Below are positions 1-9,293 of a DNA stretch of 64,000 nucleotides, one piece after another. Both the position numbers and the translations under genes were made by a program. Numbering within the stretch: position 1 is the stretch's first letter; each line of letters starts with the position of its first letter. Origin of the DNA: Streptomyces finlayi. Its GTDB lineage: Bacteria > Actinomycetota > Actinomycetes > Streptomycetales > Streptomycetaceae. The stretch lies in the NCBI RefSeq assembly GCF_014216315.1, contig NZ_CP045702.1, forward strand, positions 4,216,001-4,280,000, read 5' to 3'. Under the pieces are notes generated by a model that had not been told where the DNA came from, searched no databases, and saw nothing but the letters and a program-made list of their open reading frames with translations.

Positions 1-2031
1 GCCGACTCCACGTTCGCGGTCCGCTCCGTCGAGTCGAAGCCGTACCGCCGTTCGCCGTACGCACCGTTCCGTACGACCACCCTCCAGCAGGAGGCCAGCC
101 GCAAGCTGGGCTTCGGGGCCAAGGCCACGATGCAGGTCGCGCAGAAGCTGTACGAGAACGGCTTCATCACCTATATGCGTACGGACTCCACGACTCTCTC
201 GGCCACCGCGATCAACGCGGCCCGGGCGCAGGTCACGCAGCTGTACGGAGCCGATTACCTGCCGGACAAGCCGCGCACGTACGCCGGCAAGGTCAAGAAC
301 GCGCAGGAGGCGCACGAGGCGATCCGTCCCTCGGGCGACCGCTTCCGCACCCCTGCGGAGACCGGCCTCACCGGCGACCAGTTCCGGCTGTACGAACTGA
401 TCTGGAAGCGGACCGTCGCCTCCCAGATGAAGGACGCCGTCGGTAACTCGGTCACCGTCAAGATCGGCGGCCGGGCGAGCGACGGCCGGGACGCCGAGTT
501 CTCGGCCTCCGGTAAGACGATCACCTTCCACGGCTTCATGAAGGCGTACGTCGAAGGCGCCGACGACCCGAACGCCGAGCTCGACGACCGCGAGCGGCGC
601 CTGCCGCAGGTCGCGGAGGGCGACGCGCTGACCGCCGACGAGGTCACGGTCGACGGCCACGCCACCAAGCCCCCCGCCCGTTACACCGAAGCCTCGCTGG
701 TCAAGGAGCTCGAAGAGCGCGAGATCGGCCGCCCGTCGACGTACGCCTCGATCATCGGGACGATCCTGGACCGCGGCTACGTCTTCAAGAAGGGCACGGC
801 GCTCGTTCCGTCGTTCCTGTCCTTCGCGGTGGTCAACCTGCTGGAGACGCACTTCGGCCGGCTGGTCGACTACGACTTCACGGCCCGTATGGAGGACGAT
901 CTCGACCGCATCGCGCGGGGCGAGGCCAAGTCCGTGCCGTGGCTGAAGCGCTTCTACTTCGGTGCGCGCGAGGACACGGCCGGTGCGGGTGCGGCCTCCG
1001 ACGCGGGCAACGGCGACGGCGACCACCTCGGCGGTCTGAAGGAGCTCGTCACCGACCTCGGTGCGATCGATGCCCGGGAGATCTCCTCGTTCCCGGTCGG
1101 CAACGGCATCGTGCTGCGTGTCGGGCGATACGGCCCGTACATCGAGCGCGGTGAGAAGGACTCCGAGGAGCACCAGCGTGCCGATGTGCCCGAGGAGATG
1201 GCACCCGACGAGCTGTCCGTGGAGTTCGCCGAGGAGCTGCTGGCGAAGCCCAGCGGCGACTTCGAGCTCGGTGCGGACCCGGTGACCGGGAACCAGATCA
1301 TCGCGAAGGACGGGCGCTACGGCCCGTACGTCACCGAGGTGCTGCCCGAGGGCACCCCGAAGACGGGCAAGAACGCGGTGAAGCCGCGGACCGCCTCACT
1401 CTTCAAGTCGATGTCGCTGGACACGGTGACGCTGGCCGACGCGCTCAAGCTGATGTCGCTGCCGCGTGTGGTCGGTGAGGACGCCGACGGTGTCGAGATC
1501 ACCGCGCAGAACGGCCGCTACGGCCCGTATCTGAAGAAGGGCACGGACTCGCGGTCGCTGACCTCCGAGGACCAGCTCTTCGACATCACGCTCGAAGAGG
1601 CCCTGGCGATCTACGCCCAGCCCAAGCAGCGCGGCCGGGCGGCCGCCAAGCCGCCGCTGAAGGAACTGGGCAACGACCCGGTGAGCGGGGCGCCGGTCGT
1701 CGTGAAGGACGGCCGCTTCGGTGCGTACGTCACGGACGGCGAGACGAACGCGACGCTGCGGAGCGACGACAGCGTCGAGGAGATCACGCCGGAGCGCGGC
1801 TACGAGCTGCTCGCGGAGAAGCGCGCCAAGGGACCCGTCAAGAAGAAGACGGCGAAGAAGGCCCCGGCGAAGAAGGCCACGGCGAGGAAGACGACCACGG
1901 CCGTGAAGAAGACGGCGGCGAAGAAGACCGCGGCCAAGAAGACCACGACGGCGGCGAAGAAGACGACGGCCAAGAAGGCCACAGCGGCCAAGAAGACGGC
2001 TTCGTCGGCATCGGCGTCCAAGGACGACTGA
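1..2031 (+). CDS. topA: DNA topoisomerase I, 3' part (5' end outside window)
   Basis: Type IA topoisomerase that relaxes negatively supercoiled DNA through a 5'-phosphotyrosine intermediate. The reading frame is open from base 1, so the start codon and most of the Toprim domain lie upstream. The catalytic tyrosine is in the FITYMRTDS motif (Tyr codon 172-174), followed by the HEAIRPS motif near 310-330. The C-terminal half repeats the RYGPY-type topoisomerase C-terminal module (about 1120, 1310, 1510, 1710). There are no zinc fingers. The protein ends in a long Lys/Ala/Thr tail (about 1840-2030), the usual actinobacterial form, which binds DNA. A hairpin terminator follows at once. Identification is secure. 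Confidence 0.97.
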   Translation, partial: ADSTFAVRSVESKPYRRSPYAPFRTTTLQQEASRKLGFGAKATMQVAQKLYENGFITYMRTDSTTLSATAINAARAQVTQLYGADYLPDKPRTYAGKVKNAQEAHEAIRPSGDRFRTPAETGLTGDQFRLYELIWKRTVASQMKDAVGNSVTVKIGGRASDGRDAEFSASGKTITFHGFMKAYVEGADDPNAELDDRERRLPQVAEGDALTADEVTVDGHATKPPARYTEASLVKELEEREIGRPSTYASIIGTILDRGYVFKKGTALVPSFLSFAVVNLLETHFGRLVDYDFTARMEDDLDRIARGEAKSVPWLKRFYFGAREDTAGAGAASDAGNGDGDHLGGLKELVTDLGAIDAREISSFPVGNGIVLRVGRYGPYIERGEKDSEEHQRADVPEEMAPDELSVEFAEELLAKPSGDFELGADPVTGNQIIAKDGRYGPYVTEVLPEGTPKTGKNAVKPRTASLFKSMSLDTVTLADALKLMSLPRVVGEDADGVEITAQNGRYGPYLKKGTDSRSLTSEDQLFDITLEEALAIYAQPKQRGRAAAKPPLKELGNDPVSGAPVVVKDGRFGAYVTDGETNATLRSDDSVEEITPERGYELLAEKRAKGPVKKKTAKKAPAKKATARKTTTAVKKTAAKKTAAKKTTTAAKKTTAKKATAAKKTASSASASKDD

Positions 2032-2054
2032 GCACGGGCTGAGCATGTGCGAGG

Positions 2055-2088
2055 CGGAACGGCGGGGCCTTCGGGTCCCGCCGTTCCG
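2055..2088 (+). terminator. Hairpin terminator after topA
   Basis: Twelve-base perfect inverted repeat (arms 2055-2066 and 2077-2088, CGGAACGGCGGG and its complement) with a 10-base loop, 24 bases after the topA stop. There is no T-run, as is common in Streptomyces. It separates topA from the next gene. Confidence 0.75.
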
Positions 2089-2199
2089 TATGGGCCCGCG
2101 CCTGCGCTGAGCCCTGTTCCCCACCCGCCCCGCACCCTTGGCGGCCGTATGTTCGGATGGGGCCAACGGTGACCGCACCGCTCCGGATAGGCTGGGCGG

Positions 2200-5100
2200 A
2201 TGACGCGAGCCGAGCAGCCAACGGTCGTGAGCCCCACCTCCGACACACTTGCCGCAGACTCACGCGAGCGCGCCGTACGAGCCCTGTTGCGTGTTCCCCC
2301 GCTCAGGCGGTTGTGGAGCGCCCAGCTCGTCGGCAGTATCGGCGATGCACTCGCCGTTCTCGTGCTGGTGCTGCTGTCGCTGCAAGCGGCGGTCCTGGAG
2401 GGCTCATTCGGAGCCGGGTACCGAGGGGTGGCCTTTGCGGTCGCCGCGGTGTTCGGCGCCCGGATTATTTCCACGGTTCTTTTCGGAGCCGTACTCCTGG
2501 GGCCACTGACGTCGCTCACGGGACCAGGCGGACCGGTGGACCGGCGATGGCTGATGATCGGAGTGGACGGGCTGCGGCTCGCGCTGCTGGTCGTCGCCCC
2601 GCTGTGGATCGACTGGGTGCCCGACAAGGCACTCATGATGATCCTGATCACCGTGTTCGTCACCGGGGTCGGTGAACGGCTGTGGACGGTCGCGAAGGAG
2701 AGCGCGGCCCCCGCGCTGTTGCCCGCCCCGCCCATCGAGGGCGCCGCCGTGCGCCCGCTGCCCGACCACCTCGGCGCACTGCGCAGGCTCTCCCTGCGGA
2801 CGAACTTCCTCGCCATCCCCGCCGCCGGCGCGGCCCTGCTGATCGCGACCCTGGTCGGCAATCTGCTCGGCGCCGGACTCGACTGGTTCTCGTTCCACCA
2901 GGCGGCACTCGGTTCGTACGTCGCTGCCGGACTCTTCTCCGCCTCGATCTCGGTCCTGTACTTCCTCGCACTGCCCGCCACCCCGACACCCCGCCCGCGT
3001 TCGCCCCTGGAGGGCCTGCGCCGTCCGGCTACCGGCACGGGGCCCGACAGGGGCCGCACCGGCACCGTTCCGCTGATCGTCGGGGCCTGCGCCGCGGTCG
3101 CCGGGGCCATCGCCGCCGCGGCGGCGGTCTCCGTACTGCACGCCCTCGACCTGGGCGGCGGCCCCGCCACGTTCGCGCTGCTCGTCCTGGCGCTGACCGG
3201 TGGCACCGGCCTCGGCATCCGGACCGCGCAGAAGGTGCTGCCCACCCTGTCGCGGCGCCGGCTGCTGGCGTTCTCCACCGCCGTCACCGGAGTCGCGCTC
3301 CTCGCGCTCGGCCTGGTGCCGGACACGGCGACGGGGCTCCTCCTCGCGCTCCTCGCCGGTTACGCGGCCGGTGTCGCCGCCAGGACGGGGCACACGCTCA
3401 TCGACCAGGAGACGGAGGAGTACCGGCAGGCCAGGACCACCGAACACCTCCAGGCCGTCGTCCGGGTGCTCATCGCGCTCGGTGCCGTCGGCGGGCCGCT
3501 GCTGGCCGCCGCGATCGGCCGGCACCGGCTGGCCGCCGGTGACTTCGTCTTCGCACACGGCGGGGCGGCGTTCGCGCTCATGCTCATCGGCGCGCTGCTG
3601 CTGCCCGTCGCCGCGGTGCTGCTCGCCAGGACCGACGACCGCGCGGGTGTGCCGCTGCGGCGCGATCTGCGCGAGGCGGTGCGCGGCGGTGATCCCACGG
3701 TCGCGCCCGCCGACACCGGCTTCTTCCTCGCCCTGGAGGGCGGCGACGGAGCCGGCAAGTCCACCCAGGTCGAGGCGCTCGCCGAGTGGATCCGGGCCAA
3801 GGGCCACGAGGTCGTCGTGACGCGCGAGCCGGGAGCGACGCCGGTCGGCAAGCGGCTGCGGTCGATCCTGCTCGATGTGTCCTCGGCCGGGCTCTCCAAC
3901 CGGGCCGAGGCGCTGCTGTACGCCGCCGACCGCGCCGAGCACGTCGACTCGGTCGTGCGTCCGGCGCTGGAGCGCGGTGCGATCGTCATCTCCGACCGCT
4001 ACATCGACTCGTCCGTCGCCTACCAGGGCGCGGGCCGTGATCTGTCCCCGACCGAGATCGCCCGGATCTCCCGGTGGGCGACGAGCGGCCTCGTACCGCA
4101 TCTGACGGTGCTGCTGGACGTGGACCCGGAGGCCGCGCGCGAACGGTTCACGGAGGCGCCCGACCGGCTGGAGTCCGAGCCGCCGGAGTTCCACGCCCGG
4201 GTGCGTTCCGGCTTCCTCACCCTCGCGGCGGCCGACCCGGTCCGCTACCTCGTGGTCGACGCCGGCCAGGAGCCGGAAGCGATCACCACTGCCGTACGTC
4301 ACCGGCTCGACCGGGTCCTTCCGCTCTCCGAGGCCGAGATCAGGGCTCAGGAGGAGGCGCGCAGGGCGGCCGAGGAGGAGGCCAGGCGCAAGGCCGAGGA
4401 AGAGGCGGCGCGAAAGGCCGAGGAGGAACGGCTGGAGCGCGAGCGGCAGGAACAGCTCGCCAAGCTCCGTGCCGAGGAGGAGGAGCGCAAGCGCCGCGAG
4501 CTGGAAGAGGCGCGGCAGCGCGAGGCCGAACGGCAGGCCGAGGAGGCCCGGCTGCGGGCCGAGGAAGCGCGTCGTCTCGCGGAGGAGGAGCGGGTCAGGC
4601 GCGAGGCCGAGGAGCAGGTGCGCGCGGCCGAGCAGGAACGCCTCCGCAGGCAGGCCGAGGAAGAGGCGCGGCTGCGCAAGGAGGCCGAGGCGCGGCGTCT
4701 GGAGAAGCAGCGCAAGGCGGAGGAGGCCCTGCTGAGGGCCGAGCAGGCACGGCGTCAGGCGGAGGCCGAGGCCGCGTCGAGGGCGGAGGCGGAGGCCGCT
4801 GCCCGGGCGGCCGCCGAGGCCGCCGCCGCTGCGGCGGCGGAGCGGGCCGAGCGCGCACAGGCGTCCGACCGCGCGGACCGCGCGGAGCGGTCTGAGCGCT
4901 CCAACCGCTCCGACCGCTCCGGGCCGTCCACGCCCGACAACGAGCTCACGGTGCCGACGCCGATCATCGGGGCGAACGAGGTGACGCAGCCGGTTCCTTC
5001 GCCGGTGGCGCCTCCGGCCGACCGCCCGCACTCCGACGGCCCGCACTCCGGCCGCTCGCGTCCGGACGCACCCCGCTCCGCGCGGGAGGCCTCGGACGAC

Positions 5101-5481
5101 GCCGATACGGCCATGCTGCCGCGCGTCGAGGATCCGGCCGGGCGTCGTCCGGCACGGGACGCGGACGAGACGGCGGTCCTGCGGCCCGTACGGGACGAGG
5201 CACCGTCCGACCGGGTGCCGCCGGGCATCTTCCGCGACGAGCGCCCTGCCGCGCGCGCCTCGGAGGGCGAGAACGAGCGCACGCGCGAGCTGCCGCAGAT
5301 CAGCGACGACCCGCGGGCCACCCGGGACGCGTACGACCGTCAGGCCCACCAGAAGCGCCCCCGTCCCGACTGGGCCGAGGAGACGCCGCTGGACGACCTG
5401 CCGTCCCTGGCCGACGAACTGCTCGGCGGCCATGACGAGGACCCCGGCCCGTCCGGCCCGGGCCGCCGTCCGCGCGGCTGA
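2200..5481 (+). CDS. tmk: MFS-like membrane domain fused to dTMP kinase
   Basis: Thymidylate kinase (dTMP + ATP to dTDP) in the long form known from Streptomyces. Residues 1 to about 480 form a polytopic MFS-like region with many hydrophobic helices. The kinase starts near residue 507 with the P-loop LEGGDGAGKST, followed by the DRYIDSSVAYQG motif about residues 597-608, and ends near 715. Residues about 715-900 are a highly charged Glu/Arg/Ala coiled coil, and the remainder is an Arg/Pro/Asp-rich disordered tail. A normal dTMP kinase is only about 210 residues. What is seen suggests a kinase tethered to the membrane; the substrate of the MFS part, if any, is unknown. It lies between topA and holB, the usual chromosomal context. 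Confidence 0.93.
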   Translation: MTRAEQPTVVSPTSDTLAADSRERAVRALLRVPPLRRLWSAQLVGSIGDALAVLVLVLLSLQAAVLEGSFGAGYRGVAFAVAAVFGARIISTVLFGAVLLGPLTSLTGPGGPVDRRWLMIGVDGLRLALLVVAPLWIDWVPDKALMMILITVFVTGVGERLWTVAKESAAPALLPAPPIEGAAVRPLPDHLGALRRLSLRTNFLAIPAAGAALLIATLVGNLLGAGLDWFSFHQAALGSYVAAGLFSASISVLYFLALPATPTPRPRSPLEGLRRPATGTGPDRGRTGTVPLIVGACAAVAGAIAAAAAVSVLHALDLGGGPATFALLVLALTGGTGLGIRTAQKVLPTLSRRRLLAFSTAVTGVALLALGLVPDTATGLLLALLAGYAAGVAARTGHTLIDQETEEYRQARTTEHLQAVVRVLIALGAVGGPLLAAAIGRHRLAAGDFVFAHGGAAFALMLIGALLLPVAAVLLARTDDRAGVPLRRDLREAVRGGDPTVAPADTGFFLALEGGDGAGKSTQVEALAEWIRAKGHEVVVTREPGATPVGKRLRSILLDVSSAGLSNRAEALLYAADRAEHVDSVVRPALERGAIVISDRYIDSSVAYQGAGRDLSPTEIARISRWATSGLVPHLTVLLDVDPEAARERFTEAPDRLESEPPEFHARVRSGFLTLAAADPVRYLVVDAGQEPEAITTAVRHRLDRVLPLSEAEIRAQEEARRAAEEEARRKAEEEAARKAEEERLERERQEQLAKLRAEEEERKRRELEEARQREAERQAEEARLRAEEARRLAEEERVRREAEEQVRAAEQERLRRQAEEEARLRKEAEARRLEKQRKAEEALLRAEQARRQAEAEAASRAEAEAAARAAAEAAAAAAAERAERAQASDRADRAERSERSNRSDRSGPSTPDNELTVPTPIIGANEVTQPVPSPVAPPADRPHSDGPHSGRSRPDAPRSAREASDDADTAMLPRVEDPAGRRPARDADETAVLRPVRDEAPSDRVPPGIFRDERPAARASEGENERTRELPQISDDPRATRDAYDRQAHQKRPRPDWAEETPLDDLPSLADELLGGHDEDPGPSGPGRRPRG

Positions 5482-5495
5482 CCGATCCGCACTGT

Positions 5496-5531
5496 CCCTC
5501 GGCGGGCCCGGCATTCCGGGCCCGCCGAGGG
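5496..5531 (+). terminator. Hairpin terminator after tmk
   Basis: Sixteen-base perfect inverted repeat (arms 5496-5511 and 5516-5531) with a 4-base loop, 15 bases after the tmk stop. holB, 165 bases downstream, therefore probably has its own promoter. Confidence 0.8.
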
Positions 5532-5695
5532 CGTGGGACGTCCGTTCCGGCGGCCGGAAAGCCCGGATTGTCAGACCCTTCCCCCACAATGGGAACCGCC
5601 GACGGAAACCCGCCGACGGGAATCCGCGCCAGTACCGCACCACCCCACCAGCGCCCGACGCACGCACCACCACACCACCGGAAGGGCGGTGACCC

Positions 5696-6901
5696 ATGAC
5701 CGTATGGGACGACCTCGTCGGACAGGACCGGGTCCAGCAGCAGCTCGCTGCCGCGGCCCGGGACGCCGACACGCTGGTCACCGCCATCTCGACCGGCGAG
5801 CCCGTGCCTCCCGGCTCGAAGATGACGCACGCCTGGCTGTTCACCGGACCACCCGGGTCCGGTCGGTCCACCGCCGCCCGTGCCTTCGCCGCCGCACTCC
5901 AGTGCACCAGCCCGGACCGTGCCCTCGGTGGCATCCCCGGTTGCGGCTTCTGCGACGGCTGCCACACGAGTCTGATCGGTACGCACGCAGACGTCGACGT
6001 CATCCGTACCGACCTCCTGTCGATCGGTGTGAAGGACACCCGCGCGCTGGTCCGCCGCGCCCAGCTCTCCCCGGCCGTCGGGCGTTGGCAGGTCATCATC
6101 CTGGAGGACGCCGACCGCCTGACCGAGGGCGCGGGCAACGTCCTGCTGAAGGCCGTCGAGGAGCCCGCCCCCCGCACGGTGTGGCTGCTCTGCGCGCCCT
6201 CCCTGGAAGACGTCCTGCCCACGATCCGTTCCCGCTGTCGCCACCTCACGCTCCGTACGCCGCCCGTCGAGGCCGTGGCCGACGTCCTGATCCGGCGGGA
6301 CGGCATCGACCCCGAGCGCGCCGTGTCCGCGGCCCGCGCCACCCAGGGGCACATCGGCCGGGCTCGACGCCTGGCCACGGACGAGCGGGCCAGGGCCCGC
6401 CGCGCCGCCGTGCTCAAGCTCCCGCTCCGGATCGACGACGTCGGCGGCTGCCTGAAGGCGGCCCAGGAGCTGATCGACACCGCGACCGACGAGGCCAAGC
6501 AGACCTCGGACGAGGTGGACGGCAAGGAGACCGAGGACATGAAGACGGCGCTCGGCGCCGTCGCCGGGGGCAGGATGCCCCGTGGCACGGCGGGACTGAT
6601 GAAGGAGCTGGAGGACAAGCAGAAGCGCCGCAAGACCCGTTCGCAGCGCGACAGCCTCGACCTGGCGCTCACCGACCTGACCGGCTTCTACCGCGACGTC
6701 CTGGCCCTCCAGCTCGGCTCGCGCATCGCGATCGCCAACATCGACGCGGAGGACTCGCTCGACCGGATCGCCCGGTCGTCGACGCCCGAGCGCACCCTGC
6801 GCCGGATCGAGGCGGTGATCGCCTGCCGCCGGGCGCTCGACCGCAACGTGTCGCCGCTGCTCGCGGTGGAGGCGATGACGATGGCCCTCCGGGCCGGCTG
6901 A
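5696..6901 (+). CDS. holB: DNA polymerase III subunit delta'
   Basis: Clamp-loader delta' subunit, a AAA+ protein that works with tau/gamma and delta to load the beta clamp. The first ~40 residues carry the WDDLVGQDRV motif seen at clamp-loader N-termini. The P-loop region GPPGSGRST (about residues 50-58) has Arg in place of the Walker lysine, which fits a non-hydrolysing delta'. The zinc-binding motif CGFCDGC follows near residue 83, and the sensor sequence NVLLKAVEEP lies about residues 147-156. Length is 401 residues, normal for actinobacteria. A start at the ATG preceded by GGAAGGGCGG is well supported. Confidence 0.95.
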   Translation: MTVWDDLVGQDRVQQQLAAAARDADTLVTAISTGEPVPPGSKMTHAWLFTGPPGSGRSTAARAFAAALQCTSPDRALGGIPGCGFCDGCHTSLIGTHADVDVIRTDLLSIGVKDTRALVRRAQLSPAVGRWQVIILEDADRLTEGAGNVLLKAVEEPAPRTVWLLCAPSLEDVLPTIRSRCRHLTLRTPPVEAVADVLIRRDGIDPERAVSAARATQGHIGRARRLATDERARARRAAVLKLPLRIDDVGGCLKAAQELIDTATDEAKQTSDEVDGKETEDMKTALGAVAGGRMPRGTAGLMKELEDKQKRRKTRSQRDSLDLALTDLTGFYRDVLALQLGSRIAIANIDAEDSLDRIARSSTPERTLRRIEAVIACRRALDRNVSPLLAVEAMTMALRAG

Positions 6902-6983
6902 CACAGCGTCGCAGGTGGGACGGGCATTCACCCGAATGAGCAGGGAATCGGACGAGTCGTCACACGGCGACTACGCTCCGGGG

Positions 6984-8513
6984 ATGGACACCAGGCGCCT
7001 GCTCCGCATCTCCGCCACCGCGCTCGGCACTGCCGGCCTTCTCATCTCCGGCTGCAGCAGCGGATCGTCGACGACAAGTGCGTCGGCCGCCGGTGCCTCG
7101 GCCCCCGAGGATCTCAAGCCGTATTACGCGCAGAAGCTGAGCTGGCGGGACTGCGGTGTGGAGGGCTTCCAGTGCACCACCATGAAGGCGCCGCTGGACT
7201 ACGCGCAGCCCGACGACGGAGACATCAGGCTGGCCGTCTCCCGTAAGAAGGCCACCGGACCGGGCAAGCGGATCGGCTCGCTGCTGGTGAATCCGGGCGG
7301 ACCGGGCGGCTCGGCCATCGGCTACCTCCAGGGGTACGCGGCCATCGGCTACCCGGCACCGGTCCGCGCCCGGTACGACATGGTGGCCATCGACCCGCGC
7401 GGAGTGGCGCGCAGCGAGCCGGTCGAGTGCCTGACCGGCAAGGAGATGGACGCCTACACCCAGGTCGACCAGACCCCCGACGAGGAGGCCGAGGCCGGAA
7501 AGCTGAGCGCGGCCTTCCAGAAGTTCGCCAACGGCTGCGAGAAGCGCTCCGCGCGCATCCTCCCGCACGTCTCCACCGTCGAGACGGCCCGCGACATGGA
7601 CGTCCTGCGCGCCCTGCTGGGCGACGAGAAGTTGCATTACGTCGGGGCGTCCTACGGCACCTTCCTCGGGGCGACGTACGCCGATCTCTTCCCGGACCGG
7701 ACGGGCCGGCTCGTCCTTGACGGCGCGATGGACCCGTCCCTCCCGGCCATCGACATCAACCGCGACCAGACAGCGGGATTCGAGGCGGCGTTCCAGTCCT
7801 TCGCCGCGGACTGTGTGAAGAAGGAGGACTGTCCCCTCGGCACCACCACGACGGACGCGGCGGGCACCGCGCTCAAGAAGCTGTTCACGGACCTGGACGC
7901 CAAGCCCGTCCCGACCGGCGAGAGCCGGAAGCTGAGCGAGTCGCTGGCCACGACCGGGGTGATCGCCGCCATGTACGACGAGGCGGCCTGGCCGCAGCTC
8001 CGTGAGGCACTGGCGGGCGCCGGGCGCAGCGACGGCTCCGGGCTGCTGGCCCTCGCCGACAGCTACTACGAGCGCGAGCCGAACGGCTCGTACGCCAACC
8101 TCATGTTCGCCAACGCGGCCGTGAACTGCCTCGACCTCCCCCCGGCCTTCGACTCCCCGGACGCCGTACGGAAGGCCGTCCCCGGCTTCGAGAAGGCTTC
8201 CCCGGTATTCGGCAGGGGCTTCGCCTGGGCGGCCCTGAACTGCGGCTACTGGCCCGCGGACGCCACCGGAACCCCCCACCGCACCGAGGCGGAGGGCGCC
8301 GCGCCGATCGTCGTGGTGGGCACCACCCGCGACCCGGCCACCCCGTACGCGTGGGCCGAGTCGCTCGCGGACCAGCTCTCCTCCGGCACCCTCCTCACGT
8401 ACGAGGGCGACGGGCACACGGCGTACGGCCGGGGCAGCGACTGCATCGACACGGCGATCAACGCGTACCTCTTGGAGGGAACGCCTCCCGAGGACGGCAA
8501 GAAGTGCTCCTGA
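6984..8513 (+). CDS. Secreted alpha/beta-hydrolase, tripeptidyl-aminopeptidase type (lipoprotein)
   Basis: Exported peptidase of the SlpD/SlpE and tripeptidyl-aminopeptidase family. The ATG at 6984 gives a basic N-terminus, a hydrophobic stretch and a lipobox ending ISGC (lipidation Cys about residue 23), so it should be anchored on the outer face of the membrane. The oxyanion-loop motif NPGGPGGSA, the nucleophile elbow GASYGT (catalytic Ser) and a C-terminal GDGHTAYG motif carrying the catalytic His are all present, as is a TAP C-terminal domain with GTTRDPATPY. An upstream in-frame ATG at 6915 would bury the signal peptide behind 23 extra residues and is less likely. Substrate is inferred. 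Confidence 0.9.
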   Translation: MDTRRLLRISATALGTAGLLISGCSSGSSTTSASAAGASAPEDLKPYYAQKLSWRDCGVEGFQCTTMKAPLDYAQPDDGDIRLAVSRKKATGPGKRIGSLLVNPGGPGGSAIGYLQGYAAIGYPAPVRARYDMVAIDPRGVARSEPVECLTGKEMDAYTQVDQTPDEEAEAGKLSAAFQKFANGCEKRSARILPHVSTVETARDMDVLRALLGDEKLHYVGASYGTFLGATYADLFPDRTGRLVLDGAMDPSLPAIDINRDQTAGFEAAFQSFAADCVKKEDCPLGTTTTDAAGTALKKLFTDLDAKPVPTGESRKLSESLATTGVIAAMYDEAAWPQLREALAGAGRSDGSGLLALADSYYEREPNGSYANLMFANAAVNCLDLPPAFDSPDAVRKAVPGFEKASPVFGRGFAWAALNCGYWPADATGTPHRTEAEGAAPIVVVGTTRDPATPYAWAESLADQLSSGTLLTYEGDGHTAYGRGSDCIDTAINAYLLEGTPPEDGKKCS

Positions 8514-8611
8514 CCTGCGCGTACGCCTCCGGGTGCGGCCGGTGCGGAGCACCTCCGGAAACTGTGTAGACTTGGGCCCGCTGCTGATCGCACTATGGTG
8601 CGACAGGGCGT

Positions 8612-8685
8612 GCCGCCTTAGCTCAGTTGGCCAGAGCAACGCACTCGTAATGCGTAGGTCTCGGGTTCGAATCCCGAAGGCGGCT
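8612..8685 (+). tRNA. tRNA-Thr (anticodon CGT)
   Basis: Complete cloverleaf of 74 bases. The acceptor stem GCCGCCT (8612-8618) pairs with AGGCGGC (8678-8684); the D arm is GCTC/GAGC; the anticodon stem is ACGCA/TGCGT with loop CTCGTAA, so the anticodon is CGT and reads ACG (Thr). The T arm contains GGTTCGAATCC. No CCA is encoded. A tyrosine recombinase gene 0.6 kb downstream suggests that the 3' end of this tRNA is the attachment site of a mobile element. Confidence 0.97.
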
Positions 8686-8691
8686 CGGATT

Positions 8692-8727
8692 AGCCCCAGG
8701 ACTCACTCGCCGTGACCTGGGGCTTTT
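8692..8727 (+). terminator. Rho-independent terminator after tRNA-Thr
   Basis: AGCCCCAGG (8692-8700) pairs with CCTGGGGCT (8716-8724) and is followed directly by TTTTT. It lies seven bases downstream of the tRNA. Confidence 0.85.
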
Positions 8728-9246
8728 TCCATTCCTTGACCTAACTCCTGTCGGCGCGTCAGCCCAGAGGCTTCGCCAGGCGGCCCCTGGTGGCCGACCG
8801 GTGGCCAAACGTGCAAATGGCGTGCAGCGGCGGTGTCCGGAAGCATCGACGGGGGCGGGCGGGCGGCGGCCTGGTTGTTGTTCTATCCCTACAAGTCTTC
8901 GTCCAGCACCGCCGCCTGGGAAGGCTTCGGTCGGGTCCAGGTGTCCTGAAGTCGTGCGCCAAGGAGGCGGGCGGCGCGGCTCCGCGTCGTTACTAGGGGT
9001 TCTTCTTCGTGCTCAGCCGCGTGAACACCCAGCCCCACCTTCGGCTGTGTCGGCAGTGGCTGGAGCCCCAGGGCCTGCAGGAGGTCGATGCGCCAGTGGC
9101 TCGCTCAAGACTGCTCGGGGGTCGCCGATTGAGCCGCGCTCGAAGCGGCGGCGCGCTTGGGTTGGCTGTCCATAGGGAGGGAGATAGTCACGCTATGCGA
9201 TCTCTCGCGGTCTGCTGCGACTGATGGGTGACGTTCATCACATGCC
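8728..9246. other. Gene-free stretch between tRNA-Thr and the integrase; presumed att-flanking DNA
   Basis: About 520 bases with no open frame that looks coding on either strand. It lies between the tRNA (candidate left attachment site, probably including its 3' half) and the recombinase terminator, where arm-type integrase sites would be expected. No repeated arm site could be assigned by eye. Confidence 0.4.
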
Positions 9247-9281
9247 GGAGCCCCGGTCAGATATCCGCTGACCGGGGCTCC
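9247..9281 (-). terminator. Terminator of the integrase operon
   Basis: Fourteen-base perfect inverted repeat (9247-9260 and 9268-9281, GGAGCCCCGGTCAG and its complement) with a 7-base loop, just beyond the integrase stop at 9294. Confidence 0.8.
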
Positions 9282-9293
9282 TTCACGCCTGAA

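Noticed and set aside
1840..2030. Repetitive DNA at the end of topA taken for a tandem repeat or CRISPR-like array
   Set aside because: It encodes the Lys/Ala/Thr tail typical of actinobacterial topoisomerase I; units are codon-sized and there are no spacers.
2404..6672. Very long open frame on the minus strand opposite tmk and holB
   Set aside because: It mirrors the high-GC codon bias of two well-supported genes on the other strand; its translation is Arg/Gly/Pro-rich with no domain.
9009..9224. Short rightward frame between tRNA-Thr and the integrase
   Set aside because: No Shine-Dalgarno, Arg-rich translation without any pattern, no neighbour to couple to.
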